Positions 32,449 through 47,750 of a stretch of DNA of 64,000 nucleotides are shown here, piece by piece. The notes beneath the pieces were generated by a model that had not been told where the DNA came from, searched no databases, and saw only the letters and a program-made list of their open reading frames with translations. Position 1 is the first letter of the stretch. Each line of letters starts with the position of its first letter. The DNA is from Lysobacter luteus. GTDB taxonomy: Bacteria > Pseudomonadota > Gammaproteobacteria > Xanthomonadales > Xanthomonadaceae. The position numbers were made by a program, and so were the translations under genes. Where the stretch lies: the NCBI RefSeq assembly GCF_907164845.1, contig NZ_OU015430.1, forward strand, positions 2,036,001 to 2,100,000, given 5' to 3'.

Positions 32449-33234
32449 TTATTTGCGCGGCAGGTAAAGCAGCGGATCGACCGGCTTGCCGTTGTAACGG
32501 ATCTCGAAGTGCAGCATGTCGCGGGAGGCGCCGGTGCGCCCCAGCTCGGCGATCTGCTGGCCGGCCTTGACCACCGCGCCCTCGGCCACCAGGCGGGTGC
32601 GGTTGTGGCCATACGCCGACAGCCACTGCTCGTTGTGCTTGATGATGATCAGCTCGCCGTAGCCCACCAGCCCGGAACCCGAATACACGACCGTGCCGTC
32701 GCCGGCGGACCGCACCGGGCTGCCGCCGGTGCCTGCAATGTCGATGCCCTGCTTGGTCGGCTCGCCGGCCTCGAAGCGGCTCAGCAACTGGCCATCGACC
32801 GGCCATTTCCAGGCCACCCCGCTGTTGACGGGAGCGGCGGACGGGGTTGGCGTGGAAGGAGCGCGCGACGTTCCCTTGCCCGGCGCGGGCGTGCCAGTAC
32901 GCGTGGGCGTGGACGCGGTCGACTTCGGTGGGACGCTGCGGCCATTGCCGGGAAACAGCGACAGGCGCTGCCCCGGATAGATGGTGTACGGCGGCGCAAG
33001 TCCATTCCACGCCGCCAGGTCGCGCACGGCGATGCCGTTCTGGGTGGCAATGCGATAGAGCGTGTCGCCGCGCTGGACGACCGTGGTCGCGCCGTACTTC
33101 GGGGTCGAGCCGGTCGTGCGGGTGACCGTGCTCGAGCAGGCCGCCAGTACCAGCGTGGCGAGTGCCACGACCAGCAGGCGCGTCGCCTTTCCGATGATCA
33201 GTCCATGGGTGTCGGTACGGGTCGTCGTGCTCAT
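32449..33234 (-). CDS. nlpD: NlpD-like lipoprotein (LysM + degenerate M23)
   Basis: 261 residues. Lipoprotein signal VALATLVLAACSS, LysM domain (VVQRGDTLYRIATQNGIAVR), a Pro/Ser/Thr linker and a C-terminal M23 domain. The first zinc ligand region reads TKQGIDIAGTG without the usual His, and the end is MLHFEIRYNGKPVDPLLYLP, as in E. coli NlpD. So it is probably not an active endopeptidase but an outer-membrane activator of a cell-division amidase (AmiC). The ATG at 33234 is preferred; the frame extends to 33366 without support. It lies behind pcm as in E. coli, but no rpoS follows. Confidence 0.93.
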   Translation of the reverse strand: MSTTTRTDTHGLIIGKATRLLVVALATLVLAACSSTVTRTTGSTPKYGATTVVQRGDTLYRIATQNGIAVRDLAAWNGLAPPYTIYPGQRLSLFPGNGRSVPPKSTASTPTRTGTPAPGKGTSRAPSTPTPSAAPVNSGVAWKWPVDGQLLSRFEAGEPTKQGIDIAGTGGSPVRSAGDGTVVYSGSGLVGYGELIIIKHNEQWLSAYGHNRTRLVAEGAVVKAGQQIAELGRTGASRDMLHFEIRYNGKPVDPLLYLPRK

Positions 33235-33316
33235 GCGCTCTCGTCGTGTCTCCAGGTCGGCAGGCCCATGGGTGGTGGCCACGATGTCACGGCGCCGCAT
33301 ACCGGCGCTGAACGGC

Positions 33317-33979
33317 TCAGCTGGAAAGCCGCTGGAACAGCTCGCGCGCGGCCACGCTTCCGCCACCGATGAGGATACCGAAGTAGATCACGGTCCCGAT
33401 GTTGGACAGGTGACCGAGCAGGATCGCCCCGCCGTCGCGCTGGATCATGCCGACCGCGTAGAACAGCAGCGCGAGCGCCGGCAGCGTGTTGCTGAAGGGT
33501 ACGAACCCGAACGGCGCCATCAGCAGCAGCGCGGCCGCAATGAAGGCCAGGTTGTTGACCACGTCGACCGCGCGACTTTCGACGAACAGTCCCAACCGGC
33601 GGGGCCGGCTGATCCGCTCGAGCCGGTTGACCCAGGTGAGTCCACCAGTGAGCGCCGGGCGCAACTTGTCGGCGGGCAGCGACTTCTCGCGCAGGCGCCG
33701 GGGCAACCACAGCGGCCGGCCCAGCACCCGGCTGACACCCACCAGCAGGATTGCCGCGCCAAACACCGTGCTTACGCCGGGAATCGACACCGGGATCAGG
33801 AACACCAGCGTCAGCAACATGGTGAGCAGCAGCAGCCCTTCGTCGCCGAACACGTCCAGAAGCTCGCCGAGGGTCAGGCGGTCCGGCGGCAGCGAATCGA
33901 TGATCGAGGCGAGCTGCTCGCCCAGCGGGGCGCCGGCGTCGCCGCGTGGCGCCTGGTTGGCTGTCCGCCCGGACGCCAC
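33317..33979 (-). CDS. ExoD-type exopolysaccharide synthesis protein
   Basis: 220 residues with membrane segments at about 48-70 (LLLLTMLLTLVFLIPVSIPG), 75-90, 140-160 and 175-195, matching the ExoD family. Rhizobial ExoD affects exopolysaccharide and alkali tolerance; the biochemical role is unknown. Start: GTG 33979, one base beyond the pcm stop, with only a weak ribosome site, so translation is likely coupled to pcm. It lies between pcm and nlpD, an insertion relative to the enterobacterial order. The long upstream extension of this frame is the antisense-free shadow of pcm and is excluded. Confidence 0.83.
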   Translation of the reverse strand: MASGRTANQAPRGDAGAPLGEQLASIIDSLPPDRLTLGELLDVFGDEGLLLLTMLLTLVFLIPVSIPGVSTVFGAAILLVGVSRVLGRPLWLPRRLREKSLPADKLRPALTGGLTWVNRLERISRPRRLGLFVESRAVDVVNNLAFIAAALLLMAPFGFVPFSNTLPALALLFYAVGMIQRDGGAILLGHLSNIGTVIYFGILIGGGSVAARELFQRLSS

Positions 33980-33980
33980 G

Positions 33981-34673
33981 TCAGTCGACCATGCCCGACA
34001 GCAGCGGCACGAACACCACCGGCCCGAGCATGCGCTGGGACAGCGTGCCGTCGGCCGCCTTGTGCAGCACCAGCAGCGACTGCGACGTGGCTCCGCCGAC
34101 CGGCGCGACCAGCACGCCCTCGGGCGCGAGCTGCTCACCCAGCGCGTCGACCAGTGCCGGCGCCGCAGCGGTCACGATGATCGCGTCGAACGGGCCGTTC
34201 TCGGGCCAGCCGATGCGGCCGTCGTCGTGCTTGCTACGGATGTTCATGCCCAGCTGGCGGAACCGCTTGCGGGCGGTGCGCAGCAGTTCGCCGATGCGCT
34301 CGACGGTGTGCACCTCCAGCCCGAGCGCGGCCAGGATGGCAGCCTGGTAACCGGAGCCGGTGCCGATCTCCAGCACCTTCTGCGGGGAGGCCTGCATCAG
34401 CACCTCGGTCATGCGGGCCACCACCCACGGCTGCGAGATGGTCTGGCCGTGACCGATGGGCAGGGCCGTGTCCTCGTAGGCGCGCGTCGCCAGCGCCTCA
34501 TCGACGAACAGGTGGCGCGGCACGGTGCGGATCGCGTTGAGCACGCGCTCGTCGCTGATCGCCTCGCCTCCGGCGGCGCCTCCACGCAGGCGGTCGACCA
34601 GGCGGTCGCGCACCCGCTGGGAAGTCATGCCCGAACCGATCGCCTCGGGCTGCAGGCGCATGCGCAGGCTCAT
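33981..34673 (-). CDS. pcm: Protein-L-isoaspartate O-methyltransferase
   Basis: 230 residues. Repairs isoaspartyl residues with AdoMet. N-terminus [20 protein letters not shown] as in xanthomonads; motifs [17 protein letters not shown] (substrate site), [13 protein letters not shown] (AdoMet loop) and the post-loop HTVERI. Its ATG overlaps the surE stop by 4 bases, as is usual for surE-pcm. Slightly longer than E. coli Pcm (208) because of the N-terminal extension. Confidence 0.95.
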   Translation of the reverse strand: MSLRMRLQPEAIGSGMTSQRVRDRLVDRLRGGAAGGEAISDERVLNAIRTVPRHLFVDEALATRAYEDTALPIGHGQTISQPWVVARMTEVLMQASPQKVLEIGTGSGYQAAILAALGLEVHTVERIGELLRTARKRFRQLGMNIRSKHDDGRIGWPENGPFDAIIVTAAAPALVDALGEQLAPEGVLVAPVGGATSQSLLVLHKAADGTLSQRMLGPVVFVPLLSGMVD

Positions 34674-35479
34674 CGCATATCCCCCGCGGCGGCCGACGCC
34701 GGTGCGGCGTGCTCGAGCGAGGCGATCAGCCCGTCGACCCAGCCGGCGACCTGCTCGAGCGCCTGGTAGCGGGTGAGGTCGACCTGGATCGGGGTGATCG
34801 AGATGTGGCGCGTGCGGACGGCGTGGAAGTCGGTGCCGGGGCCGGCGTCCTGCTCGGGACCGGCCGCACCGATCCACCACCACTGGCGGCCACGCGGGTC
34901 CTCCTGCGGCACGCAGGGTTCGGCGCGGTGGCGGTTGCCCAGGCGCGTGACCTCGAACCCTGCGATCTCGTCCCACGGCAGGTCGGGCACGTTGACGTTG
35001 AGCATGGTGTCGGCTGGCAGCGGATCGACGCGCAAGCGGGCGATGATCTCGGCCGCGGCTCGCGCCGCGGTGTCGTAGTGCCGGCCGACATGGTTCGCCG
35101 TCGCCAGCGAGACCGCCACCGACGGCAGGCCGAGGAAACGGCCCTCCATCGCGGCGGCCACCGTGCCGGAATAGATCACGTCGTCACCCAGGTTGGCGGT
35201 GTTGTTGATGCCGGACACGACGATATCGGGCTCGTCTTCCAGCATCCCGGTGATGGCGACATGGACGCAGTCTGTGGGCGTGCCGAAGACGCGCCACGTG
35301 CACGCGTCCTGGCGCACCACCCGCACCGGCATGTCCAGGGTCAGGGAGTTGCTGGCGCCCGAACGGTCACGGTCTGGTGCGACCGTCAGCACGTCGTGGC
35401 CTGCGGCTCGGAGGCCTTCGGCGAGGGCCCGGATGCCCGGCGCGTCGACGCCGTCATCGTTGCTGACCAGTACTTGCAT
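34670..35479 (-). CDS. surE: 5'/3'-nucleotidase SurE
   Basis: 269 residues. Divalent-metal phosphatase for nucleoside monophosphates with survival and stationary-phase roles. Motifs: [19 protein letters not shown] at the N-terminus (metal Asp pair), [10 protein letters not shown] and [20 protein letters not shown]. The ATG at 35479 has GGGAG 4 bases upstream; a longer frame to 35749 runs through the divergent smr promoter and is excluded. Divergent from the Smr gene 150 bases away. Confidence 0.95.
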   Translation of the reverse strand: MQVLVSNDDGVDAPGIRALAEGLRAAGHDVLTVAPDRDRSGASNSLTLDMPVRVVRQDACTWRVFGTPTDCVHVAITGMLEDEPDIVVSGINNTANLGDDVIYSGTVAAAMEGRFLGLPSVAVSLATANHVGRHYDTAARAAAEIIARLRVDPLPADTMLNVNVPDLPWDEIAGFEVTRLGNRHRAEPCVPQEDPRGRQWWWIGAAGPEQDAGPGTDFHAVRTRHISITPIQVDLTRYQALEQVAGWVDGLIASLEHAAPASAAAGDMR

Positions 35480-35628
35480 GGACTCCCTTGGGGCGTTTCG
35501 TCGGACGTTCGCGGCGTGCCGCGAGGCCGGGCCATGATAGCCCAGCCCGGGCGCGGCCGGCCCCCGCGGATGCTTGCGCGCCGCACGCGCGCAGGCCACG
35601 CTTGGCCCATGATCGAGCGGATCCGGCC

Positions 35629-36186
35629 ATGAGCGACCCACGCGACGAGGACGACGACGCAGCACTGTTCCGGGACGCGATCGGTCCCGTGCGCAAGTTG
35701 CCCGAGAGCCCCCCGCCGCCGATGCCCGCGCGACCGCGAGCGCGCGCACGGATGGCCGAACGCGACGAGACGGCGGCGCGCGACGAGTTCAGGCTCGCGC
35801 TCGATGAACACCTGGCCGCGGCGGGCGACGTACTGGCGTGGCAGGACGGCCTGCCCGACTCGGTCTACCGTCGCCTGCGCCGGGGGGAGATTTCGGCGCA
35901 GGAGGAGCTGGACCTGCACGGGAGCGACGCGCGCACCGCGGAGGCGCTGCTGCGGGCCTTCCTGTCGGACGCACAGCGCCACGGTCTGGGATGCGTGCGC
36001 ATCATCCACGGCAAGGGTGGCCGCGGGGATGCGGACGTCGGCAGCAGCGGCGCGCCGATTCTCAAGAACATGGTCGACCGGATGCTGCGCCAGCGCGCGA
36101 GCGTGCTGGCGTTCCACTCCGCGCCCCCGGCCCAGGGCGGGACGGGTGCGGTGGTGGTCCTGCTGGCGCCGCCGAAACGGCGCTGA
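35629..36186 (+). CDS. Smr domain protein
   Basis: 185 residues. N-terminal charged region ([20 protein letters not shown]), then an Smr domain (about 90-180) with [18 protein letters not shown] and the HGKGG-type loop [14 protein letters not shown]. The family has nicking endonuclease or RNA-cleaving activity, as the C-terminal MutS2 domain and E. coli SmrA do. Start ATG 35629 gives the usual N-terminus; earlier ATGs overlap the surE leader. It is alone on the plus strand between surE and truD. Confidence 0.9.
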   Translation: MSDPRDEDDDAALFRDAIGPVRKLPESPPPPMPARPRARARMAERDETAARDEFRLALDEHLAAAGDVLAWQDGLPDSVYRRLRRGEISAQEELDLHGSDARTAEALLRAFLSDAQRHGLGCVRIIHGKGGRGDADVGSSGAPILKNMVDRMLRQRASVLAFHSAPPAQGGTGAVVVLLAPPKRR

Positions 36187-36192
36187 GGTGGC

Positions 36193-36420
36193 TCAATCGC
36201 CGCTGGCGACCAGCGTTTCGTGCTTGACCGGCGGGTTGACCCACATGACCTCGATGCCCCGCCGCGACGCGATCTTCTCGACGCGCGACATGTAGGCCTT
36301 GTCGGGACCGATGGGTGAGGTTTCCGGCGACAGGGTGGCGCCCCTGTCATCCATGCTGGCGCAGGCCGCGAGGCCCGCCACCGCCACGGAGATCACCGCG
36401 ATTCTGGATATCGCCTTCAT
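36193..36420 (-). CDS. Small lipoprotein, unknown function
   Basis: 75 residues. Signal with lipobox LAACAS (Cys at 20), then a short hydrophilic mature part, SPETSPIGPDKAYMSRVEKI and ASRRGIEVMWVNPPVKHE. GGAGA precedes the ATG. No family recognised, though small lipoproteins like this are common in Xanthomonadaceae. It sits between convergent Smr (6 bases away) and upstream truD. Confidence 0.82.
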   Translation of the reverse strand: MKAISRIAVISVAVAGLAACASMDDRGATLSPETSPIGPDKAYMSRVEKIASRRGIEVMWVNPPVKHETLVASGD

Positions 36421-36575
36421 GACCGTCTCCTGTGACTAGCCCGGAACCGGGACCGGTTCCCGGGGCCCGGTGCGACCGGGCACGGCCAGATATACGCCGC
36501 CGCACGGAGCGCGCCAGTGTCGGTTGACCGTTTTCCGACGAACGGCAGTGGGCGTGTGCCACCAGCCGGTGCGGG

Positions 36576-37661
36576 TCAGGGCACGCGGATCTCGCCGAGT
36601 TCCGCCAGCACCACCGTGGCGTAGGTGCCGGCCGGCAGGGTGAACTCGAGCCGCAGGGCATCCGGCGACAGCCAGTCCCACGACAGGTCTGCTGGGCGCA
36701 GGCGCAACGCGCGGCGCTCCTGTTTCAGGCCGGCCTTTTCGAGGCCTTCGCGCACGCGCATCGCCGTCCCGTCGGCCAGGGTTGCCTGTTCCAGCGCAGC
36801 CACCGGGCCGGTGCAGCGCAGGTCGCCGCGACCCCACAGCGGGCCGGTCGGATGGATGTCGAAAGCGGCAACGCGGGCCGCCAGAGCTTCGTCGAGCGGC
36901 TCGGGTCCGAACACGCTGCGGCTGCCGTCGAGCATCCAGACTTCGCCCTCGGCCATGCCGGTGTCCCAGTCGCCTGACTGCACGCGGGCGGCCAGCACGC
37001 GGTTGAACATTTCCGAGCGGGCGGCCGACAGCAACATGCCGCGCTGCTCGCGACCGACACGGCGACCGGCGAACATCGCCAGTGCGTGGGTGAGGTTGTC
37101 GCCGCCGCGGCCGAAGCGCTGCTCGCCGAAGTAGTTGGGCACGCCACGCGTAGCGATCACTTCGAGCCGGCGGTCGATCGCCGCACGGTCGCCCTGCAGC
37201 TCGCGCAGCACCAGCACGAACCGGTTACCCGCGAGCGCGCCACGCGGCAGCTTGCGCGAATGCCAGGCATGGCCCAGCACGCGCAGGTGCTCGCCGGCTT
37301 CGTCGCGCTCGAGCGTGGCCAGCTCCGGCGCCGACCGTTTCGGCAGGTGCACGCTGAAACGCTGGCGGGTCACCGCGTGGCGGTCCTTCAACCCGGCGTA
37401 CCCGATCGCACTTTCCGGAACGCCGGCCCATGCGGCGATATGCCGGGCCGCGAACGCGGTATTCATGCCGCGCTTCTCGACATCCAGCAGCAGGTGCTCG
37501 CCGCTGCCGCTCGGTTCGAACCCCGGCACCTCGTCGACGCGGAAATCTTCCGGAGTGGCGCGGATGCGCGCCGCCAGCACCGCCGGACCCGACGCGCGCG
37601 GGAGCCGGCCGGCGCCGTCGTCGTTGTTGTTACCGCCCGACGGCGGCGGCAGGTCACTCAT
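36576..37661 (-). CDS. truD: tRNA pseudouridine(13) synthase
   Basis: 361 residues. TruD catalytic motif [14 protein letters not shown] with the Asp nucleophile; FAVKRSA-type region [12 protein letters not shown] insertion domain in the middle; [15 protein letters not shown]. Makes pseudouridine at position 13 of tRNA-Glu. The start overlaps ispF by 8 bases (ATGAGTGA); a longer frame through ispF is rejected. Last gene of the ftsB-ispD-ispF-truD chain. Confidence 0.96.
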   Translation of the reverse strand: MSDLPPPSGGNNNDDGAGRLPRASGPAVLAARIRATPEDFRVDEVPGFEPSGSGEHLLLDVEKRGMNTAFAARHIAAWAGVPESAIGYAGLKDRHAVTRQRFSVHLPKRSAPELATLERDEAGEHLRVLGHAWHSRKLPRGALAGNRFVLVLRELQGDRAAIDRRLEVIATRGVPNYFGEQRFGRGGDNLTHALAMFAGRRVGREQRGMLLSAARSEMFNRVLAARVQSGDWDTGMAEGEVWMLDGSRSVFGPEPLDEALAARVAAFDIHPTGPLWGRGDLRCTGPVAALEQATLADGTAMRVREGLEKAGLKQERRALRLRPADLSWDWLSPDALRLEFTLPAGTYATVVLAELGEIRVP

Positions 37662-38136
37662 CGGTGACCAGCAGACACACCGCCATCGCCGCGATGCCCT
37701 CGCCCCGCCCGGTGAAACCGAGCTTCTCGCTGGTGGTGGCCTTGACGCTGATCGCGTCCACTGCGACGCCGGTGTCGGCGGCCAGCGCTTCGCGCATCGC
37801 GGCGGCATGCGGCCCGACCTTCGGCTGCTCGCAGATGACGGTGACGTCGGCGTTTCCAAGCCTCCAGCCGCGCTCGCGCGCCAGGGCCGTGCAGTGGCGG
37901 AGGAACGCGCGGCTGTCGGCGTCCTTCCACTGTGGATCGGACGGCGGGAAGTGCCGGCCGATGTCCCCCAGCGCCAGCGCACCCAGGATCGCGTCGCACA
38001 GCGCATGGATCACCACGTCGCCGTCGGAGTGCGCTAGCACGCCGCGCCCGTGCGGGATGCGCACGCCGCCGAGCACGACGTGGTCGCCATCGCCGAATGC
38101 ATGGACGTCGTAGCCCTGGCCGATACGGATGTTCAT
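37654..38136 (-). CDS. ispF: 2-C-methyl-D-erythritol 2,4-cyclodiphosphate synthase
   Basis: 160 residues, trimeric enzyme of the MEP isoprenoid pathway. Metal ligands D8 and H10 in [11 protein letters not shown] and H42 in the [15 protein letters not shown] region; [18 protein letters not shown] is the conserved C-terminal motif. Overlaps the ispD stop by 4 bases, so the two MEP enzymes are co-translated. Confidence 0.97.
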   Translation of the reverse strand: MNIRIGQGYDVHAFGDGDHVVLGGVRIPHGRGVLAHSDGDVVIHALCDAILGALALGDIGRHFPPSDPQWKDADSRAFLRHCTALARERGWRLGNADVTVICEQPKVGPHAAAMREALAADTGVAVDAISVKATTSEKLGFTGRGEGIAAMAVCLLVTDE

Positions 38137-38849
38137 GGATGCACTCGTCTTGCAAGCAGGAATTCGGCCAGCGCGAGATCCGCCGGCGTGGTGACCTTGA
38201 GGTTGTCCTCACGTCCTTCCACCAGCCGCGGGCGGGCGCCTGTGCGCTCCATCGCCATCGCCTCGTCGGTGACCGCGATGCCGTCGCGCGCAGCGTGTTC
38301 AAGGGCGTCGCGCAGCGCGCAGCGCCGGAAGGCCTGCGGCGTCAATGCGCGCCAGAGGCGCTCGCGGGACTCGGTGCACTCGATGCGGCCGCCGTCGCCG
38401 GCGCGCTTGAGGGTGTCGCGGACCGGCGCGGCGAGGATCGCGCCGTCGTTGTCCCCGGCGGAATCCAGCAGACGGGTGATGTCCCGGTGCCAGAGGTTGG
38501 GACGGGCCGCGTCGTGCACCAGTACCAGCGTGTCGTCGTGGGCATCGTCGGATAGCGCGTGCAGCGCGGCGAGGACGGAATCGGCACGCTCGGTGCCCCC
38601 GACGCAGCGGATCACCGGCTTGCCTTCCACCTCGGTCCAGCCCGGCCAGTGCGTGTCATCCGGGGCTAGCGCGACCACCGCGCCCGCCACGCCCGGGTGC
38701 GACAGCAGCGCGCGCAGGGCATGTTCGATCAGCGGTTTGCCATTGATCGTGAGGTATTGCTTGGGCAGCTCGCCGCCGAACCGGGTGCCGCGTCCGGCCG
38801 CCGGGACCACCGCCCATGCGCCCGCCGGCGACGTGCGCACGGCGGTCAC
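38133..38849 (-). CDS. ispD: 2-C-methyl-D-erythritol 4-phosphate cytidylyltransferase
   Basis: 238 residues. CTP transfer in the MEP pathway; the nucleotide loop is [16 protein letters not shown], then VHDAARPN and a Lys/Arg-rich tail ([16 protein letters not shown]). Its ATG overlaps ftsB by 4 bases. Confidence 0.96.
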   Translation of the reverse strand: MTAVRTSPAGAWAVVPAAGRGTRFGGELPKQYLTINGKPLIEHALRALLSHPGVAGAVVALAPDDTHWPGWTEVEGKPVIRCVGGTERADSVLAALHALSDDAHDDTLVLVHDAARPNLWHRDITRLLDSAGDNDGAILAAPVRDTLKRAGDGGRIECTESRERLWRALTPQAFRRCALRDALEHAARDGIAVTDEAMAMERTGARPRLVEGREDNLKVTTPADLALAEFLLARRVHP

Positions 38850-39175
38850 GGGGCGGCGTCGCCGTCGGGACCGGCCGGCGTCGCGTCCTCGGGTTCGACC
38901 ACGCGGTAGAACGTCTCGCCCGGCTTGATCATCCCCAGTTCGCTGCGGGCACGTTCCTCGACGGCCGCCTCGCCCGACTTGAGGTCCTCGACTTCGGCAG
39001 CCAGCGCGTCGTTGCGCTGCTTGAGCCCGTCGTTCTCATGCGCCTGCTCGGCAACCCGCTGCTCGAGTGCGGCCACCGACCGGCGGCCACCCTCGCCCAG
39101 CCACAGCCGGTACTGCAGCAGCACCAGCATGGCGGCCAGCAGTACCAGCAACACGCCGAGCCAGCGACGCGGCAC
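38846..39175 (-). CDS. ftsB: Cell division protein FtsB
   Basis: 109 residues. One membrane segment (about 5-22: LGVLLVLLAAMLVLLQYRLW) followed by a coiled coil (about 30-75) and the C-terminal RSELGMIKPGETFYRVV motif that contacts FtsQ. Bitopic protein of the divisome FtsQLB complex. It follows eno by 7 bases, the conserved eno-ftsB-ispD order. Confidence 0.95.
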   Translation of the reverse strand: MPRRWLGVLLVLLAAMLVLLQYRLWLGEGGRRSVAALEQRVAEQAHENDGLKQRNDALAAEVEDLKSGEAAVEERARSELGMIKPGETFYRVVEPEDATPAGPDGDAAP

Positions 39176-39182
39176 GGCCGTG

Positions 39183-43049
<3,867 letters not shown>

Positions 43050-43103
43050 CTATTCCGGGCCGCACTGTCCCGCATCGGCGACCGCCGCCGCGCGCCCATG
43101 AAA

Positions 43104-43133
43104 AAAGACGCCCCGGCGGACCGGGGCGTCTTT
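43104..43133 (-). terminator. Terminator of the acidic exported protein gene
   Basis: AAAGACGCCCCGG, loop of about 4 bases, CCGGGGCGTCTTT, then six T on the minus strand; 26 bases after the stop. Confidence 0.88.
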
Positions 43134-43158
43134 CTGGAACGTGGATCGGTCCGATGGC

Positions 43159-43455
43159 TCAGTAGCCGTCGTCCTCTTCCGGCTCCACTTCGCCTTCGGC
43201 CTCGACCGCGGCATCGGCCTCGACGTCGGTCGCGGCAGCGGCCTCGGTGGCCTCGGCCGCTTCGTCGACCAGCGCCGAAGCGTCGCCGACAACGTCGCCG
43301 GCGGTGGTGGCGGCCTGCTCGACCTCGGCCTGCTCGACCTGGGCCTGCGCATCCACCTCGGCCTGGGCATTGACGTCGGCCGACTGGGCGAACGCGGCCG
43401 GAGCGGCGATCAGACCGGCAATCACGGCCGGCAGCATCAGCTTGCGAATATTCAT
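43159..43455 (-). CDS. Acidic Ala-rich exported small protein
   Basis: 98 residues. Signal peptide MNIRKLMLPAVIAGLIAAPA with a signal-peptidase I site after AFA (about residue 23). The mature protein is almost only Ala, Glu, Asp, Val and Gln (ADVNAQAEVDAQAQVEQAEV and so on) with A-x-V/E-type periodicity, likely an extended or coiled helix, ending EPEEDDGY. GGAGA lies 8 bases before ATG 43455; a much longer frame is rejected. No function can be assigned; low-complexity periplasmic proteins like this are common in Lysobacter relatives. Confidence 0.8.
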   Translation of the reverse strand: MNIRKLMLPAVIAGLIAAPAAFAQSADVNAQAEVDAQAQVEQAEVEQAATTAGDVVGDASALVDEAAEATEAAAATDVEADAAVEAEGEVEPEEDDGY

Positions 43456-43760
43456 GCGATGTCTCTCCTGAGATCTTTGGAAAATGGGTGAAGCGCCCGG
43501 GCGGGGGCCCGGGAACGCGGCGGCGGGATCCGGGGGAGAATCCGCGCAGTCGCATGCCGCCGGGGAACAGGGGGTACCTCGACGACGGCCCGACCCTAGC
43601 CGCCGGTTCCTCGCTCCAGCCTGAACGAACGGGAAATTAACGTTGGCCGCCCGCTTGACGCGGATACGTGCCGGTCGCGCGAACCGCGCGCGACTTCGCT
43701 TGACCGTCCCCCGCCCCGTCTTCATCCTCGCCGCTCCGCCGCGCCGTGCCGTACGCCCAG
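43456..43760. other. Intergenic region between the acidic protein gene and parE
   Basis: About 305 bases carrying the promoters of two divergent genes. It contains AACGGGAAATTAAC at 43628-43641, which nearly repeats at 53952-53965; on the minus strand this is followed by CGTTCGTTCAGGC and, about 23 bases on, TAGGGTC, a possible promoter for the acidic protein gene. Nothing else recognised. Confidence 0.45.
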
Positions 43761-45668
<1,908 letters not shown>

Positions 45669-45724
45669 CCCCCCGCCGCGGCGTGGCAGACTCCCGGGAC
45701 ACATCCGTGTTCCGGGGAGGGAAC

Positions 45725-47695
45725 ATGCCACATATCCGCTGTTTCGGCGTTGCGCTGTCCTTGCTGTTGTCTGCCCCCGTGGCAGCCGCCAGCCCACCCG
45801 CCGCGGAACTGTTCGCCAAGCACTCCGAGATTTCCGACATCGCACTGTCGCCCGACGGTACCCGGGTCGCGATGGCGGTGCCGGTGGCCGAGGGAACGGA
45901 GACGCAGCTGCAGATCATCCCGCTCGACGAGGGCGGAGGCGCGCTGGCATTGCGCTTCGGCAAGCAGCAGCACGTCACCGACGTGTACTGGACCACCAAC
46001 GAGCGCCTGGTGGTGTCACGCGCCGAGATGGAGCCATTGCACGCGGAACCCTACAGCCGCGGCGAGCTGATCGCGACCAATGCCGATGGCAGCGACCAGG
46101 AGCTGCTGTTCGGCTACATCGGCGACTTCTTCATGAAGTCCGGTCGCCGCAAGGACAACGGCTTCTCGGCGCTCACCGGCCTCATCCTCGACGACCCGGG
46201 CATGGCGCTGGTGACCTTCCGCTGCTGGAACTGCGGAGAGGAGCCCGACACCGTACTTTTCCGCGTCGACACCCGCACCGGCGTGCGCAAGGAGGTCGAA
46301 CGTTTCCGCGGCGACACCATCTTTGGCGCCGACCGGAGCGGCACTGCCCGGATCGCGGTCAGCCGCGATGCCAACGACAACCCGTTGATGCGCTACCGCC
46401 CCACCGCCGACGCGGCCTGGCAACCACTGCCGCGGACGATGGCGGGCTATTCGCTGTCGCCGCTGCGGTTCTCGGACCAGCCGGACGTCATGTTCGCACT
46501 GGTGTCCGACAAGGGTGAGCCCGAACGCCTGTACCGGCTCGACCTGGCCGCCGGCACCCGCACCCTGCTGGCGGGCCGGGCGGACATGGAGATCGCCCGC
46601 GTGCTGTACGAAGGCAGCCGCGGCGCGCCGTTCGGCGTGTTCTTCGATGCCGGCAAGCCCGCGATCGAATACATCGACAAGGCATCGCCCTGGGCCGCGC
46701 TCCACGCCGGCCTGATGCAGAGCTTCCCGGGCGAGCTGGTCATGCCCTTCGACTTCAGCGACGACGACAGCAAGCTGATCTTCTTCACCTACTCCGGCAG
46801 CCACCCCGGCGCGTACTACCTGCTGGATCGGACGGCGGGAAAGATCCGCCTCATCGCCGAGCTGAAGCCCTGGATCGAGCCGGCGAAGATGGCGCCGGTG
46901 CGGCCGATCGAATTCAACAGCCGCGACGGCCGGACGCTGTACGGGTTCCTGACCGCTGCCGGTGACGGCCCCCGGCCGATGGTGGTGATGCCCCATGGCG
47001 GCCCACACGGGCCGTATGACCGGTGGCGGTTCAATCCGGAGGCGCAGTTCCTGGCCAGCCGCGGCTACGCCGTCCTGCAGGTCAACTACCGCGGTTCCGG
47101 CGGGCGTGGACAGCAGTTCATCGAGGCGGGCTACCGCGAATGGGGCGGGCGCATCCAGGACGACATCGCCGACGGCGTCCGCTGGGCGGTCGACCAGCAG
47201 CTGGCCGACCCGTCGCGCGTGTGCATCTACGGTGCAAGCTTCGGTGGCTACGCCGCACTGATGAACTCGATCCGGTATCCCGACGCCTACCAGTGCGCCA
47301 TCGGCCACGTCGGCGTCTACGACCTGCAGATGATGTTCAAGGAAGGCGACATCGCTGCCCGCCGCGCCGGACGTACTTACCTGGAGCGCGTGCTCGGTAC
47401 CGACGAGGCCGCGCTGGTCGAGAACTCGCCCGCCCGGCAGGTGGACCGCATCAAGGTCCCGGTGTTGCTGGCGCAGGGCCGGATCGACCGGCGCGTTCCG
47501 ATGGAACAGTTCGACGCGCTCGCCACCGCGTTCCGCAAGAGCGGGCGTCCGGCGGAAACCCTGGTGGTGCCCGGCGAGGGACACGGCTTCTACAAGCCCG
47601 AGAACCAGGCGAAGCTGCTGGAAACGATGGCGGATTTCCTCGACCGCCACATCGGCGGCCGCTCCGCGGGCCCGACCGCCGCCACTGCGCCCTGA
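45725..47695 (+). CDS. S9 family prolyl oligopeptidase-like serine peptidase
   Basis: 656 residues. Signal peptide (about 1-22, ending VAAA) so periplasmic or outer-membrane associated. N-terminal beta-propeller (about 30-390), then an alpha/beta hydrolase domain: nucleophile Ser in YGASFGGYAAL, catalytic His in GEGHGFYK, Asp about 35 residues before the His region. GGGGAGGG precedes the ATG. Family S9 peptidases degrade oligopeptides; xanthomonads have many paralogues. It follows parE with 56 bases but is probably independent. Confidence 0.92.
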   Translation: MPHIRCFGVALSLLLSAPVAAASPPAAELFAKHSEISDIALSPDGTRVAMAVPVAEGTETQLQIIPLDEGGGALALRFGKQQHVTDVYWTTNERLVVSRAEMEPLHAEPYSRGELIATNADGSDQELLFGYIGDFFMKSGRRKDNGFSALTGLILDDPGMALVTFRCWNCGEEPDTVLFRVDTRTGVRKEVERFRGDTIFGADRSGTARIAVSRDANDNPLMRYRPTADAAWQPLPRTMAGYSLSPLRFSDQPDVMFALVSDKGEPERLYRLDLAAGTRTLLAGRADMEIARVLYEGSRGAPFGVFFDAGKPAIEYIDKASPWAALHAGLMQSFPGELVMPFDFSDDDSKLIFFTYSGSHPGAYYLLDRTAGKIRLIAELKPWIEPAKMAPVRPIEFNSRDGRTLYGFLTAAGDGPRPMVVMPHGGPHGPYDRWRFNPEAQFLASRGYAVLQVNYRGSGGRGQQFIEAGYREWGGRIQDDIADGVRWAVDQQLADPSRVCIYGASFGGYAALMNSIRYPDAYQCAIGHVGVYDLQMMFKEGDIAARRAGRTYLERVLGTDEAALVENSPARQVDRIKVPVLLAQGRIDRRVPMEQFDALATAFRKSGRPAETLVVPGEGHGFYKPENQAKLLETMADFLDRHIGGRSAGPTAATAP

Positions 47696-47702
47696 GAAGT
47701 GT

Positions 47703-47731
47703 GGCGCCGGCCGTCGATGCGGTCGGCGCCT
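47703..47731. terminator. Weak hairpin between convergent genes
   Basis: GGCGCCGGCC pairs with GGTCGGCGCC around GTCGATGC. No strong T-run follows, so it may only stall transcription between the S9 peptidase and the amidohydrolase gene. Confidence 0.5.
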
Positions 47732-47750
47732 CCGCTTTCACCCCCCGCTT

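Noticed and set aside
32449-33234. Active M23 endopeptidase
   Set aside because: The first zinc-ligand His is missing (TKQGIDIAG), matching NlpD, a non-catalytic amidase activator.
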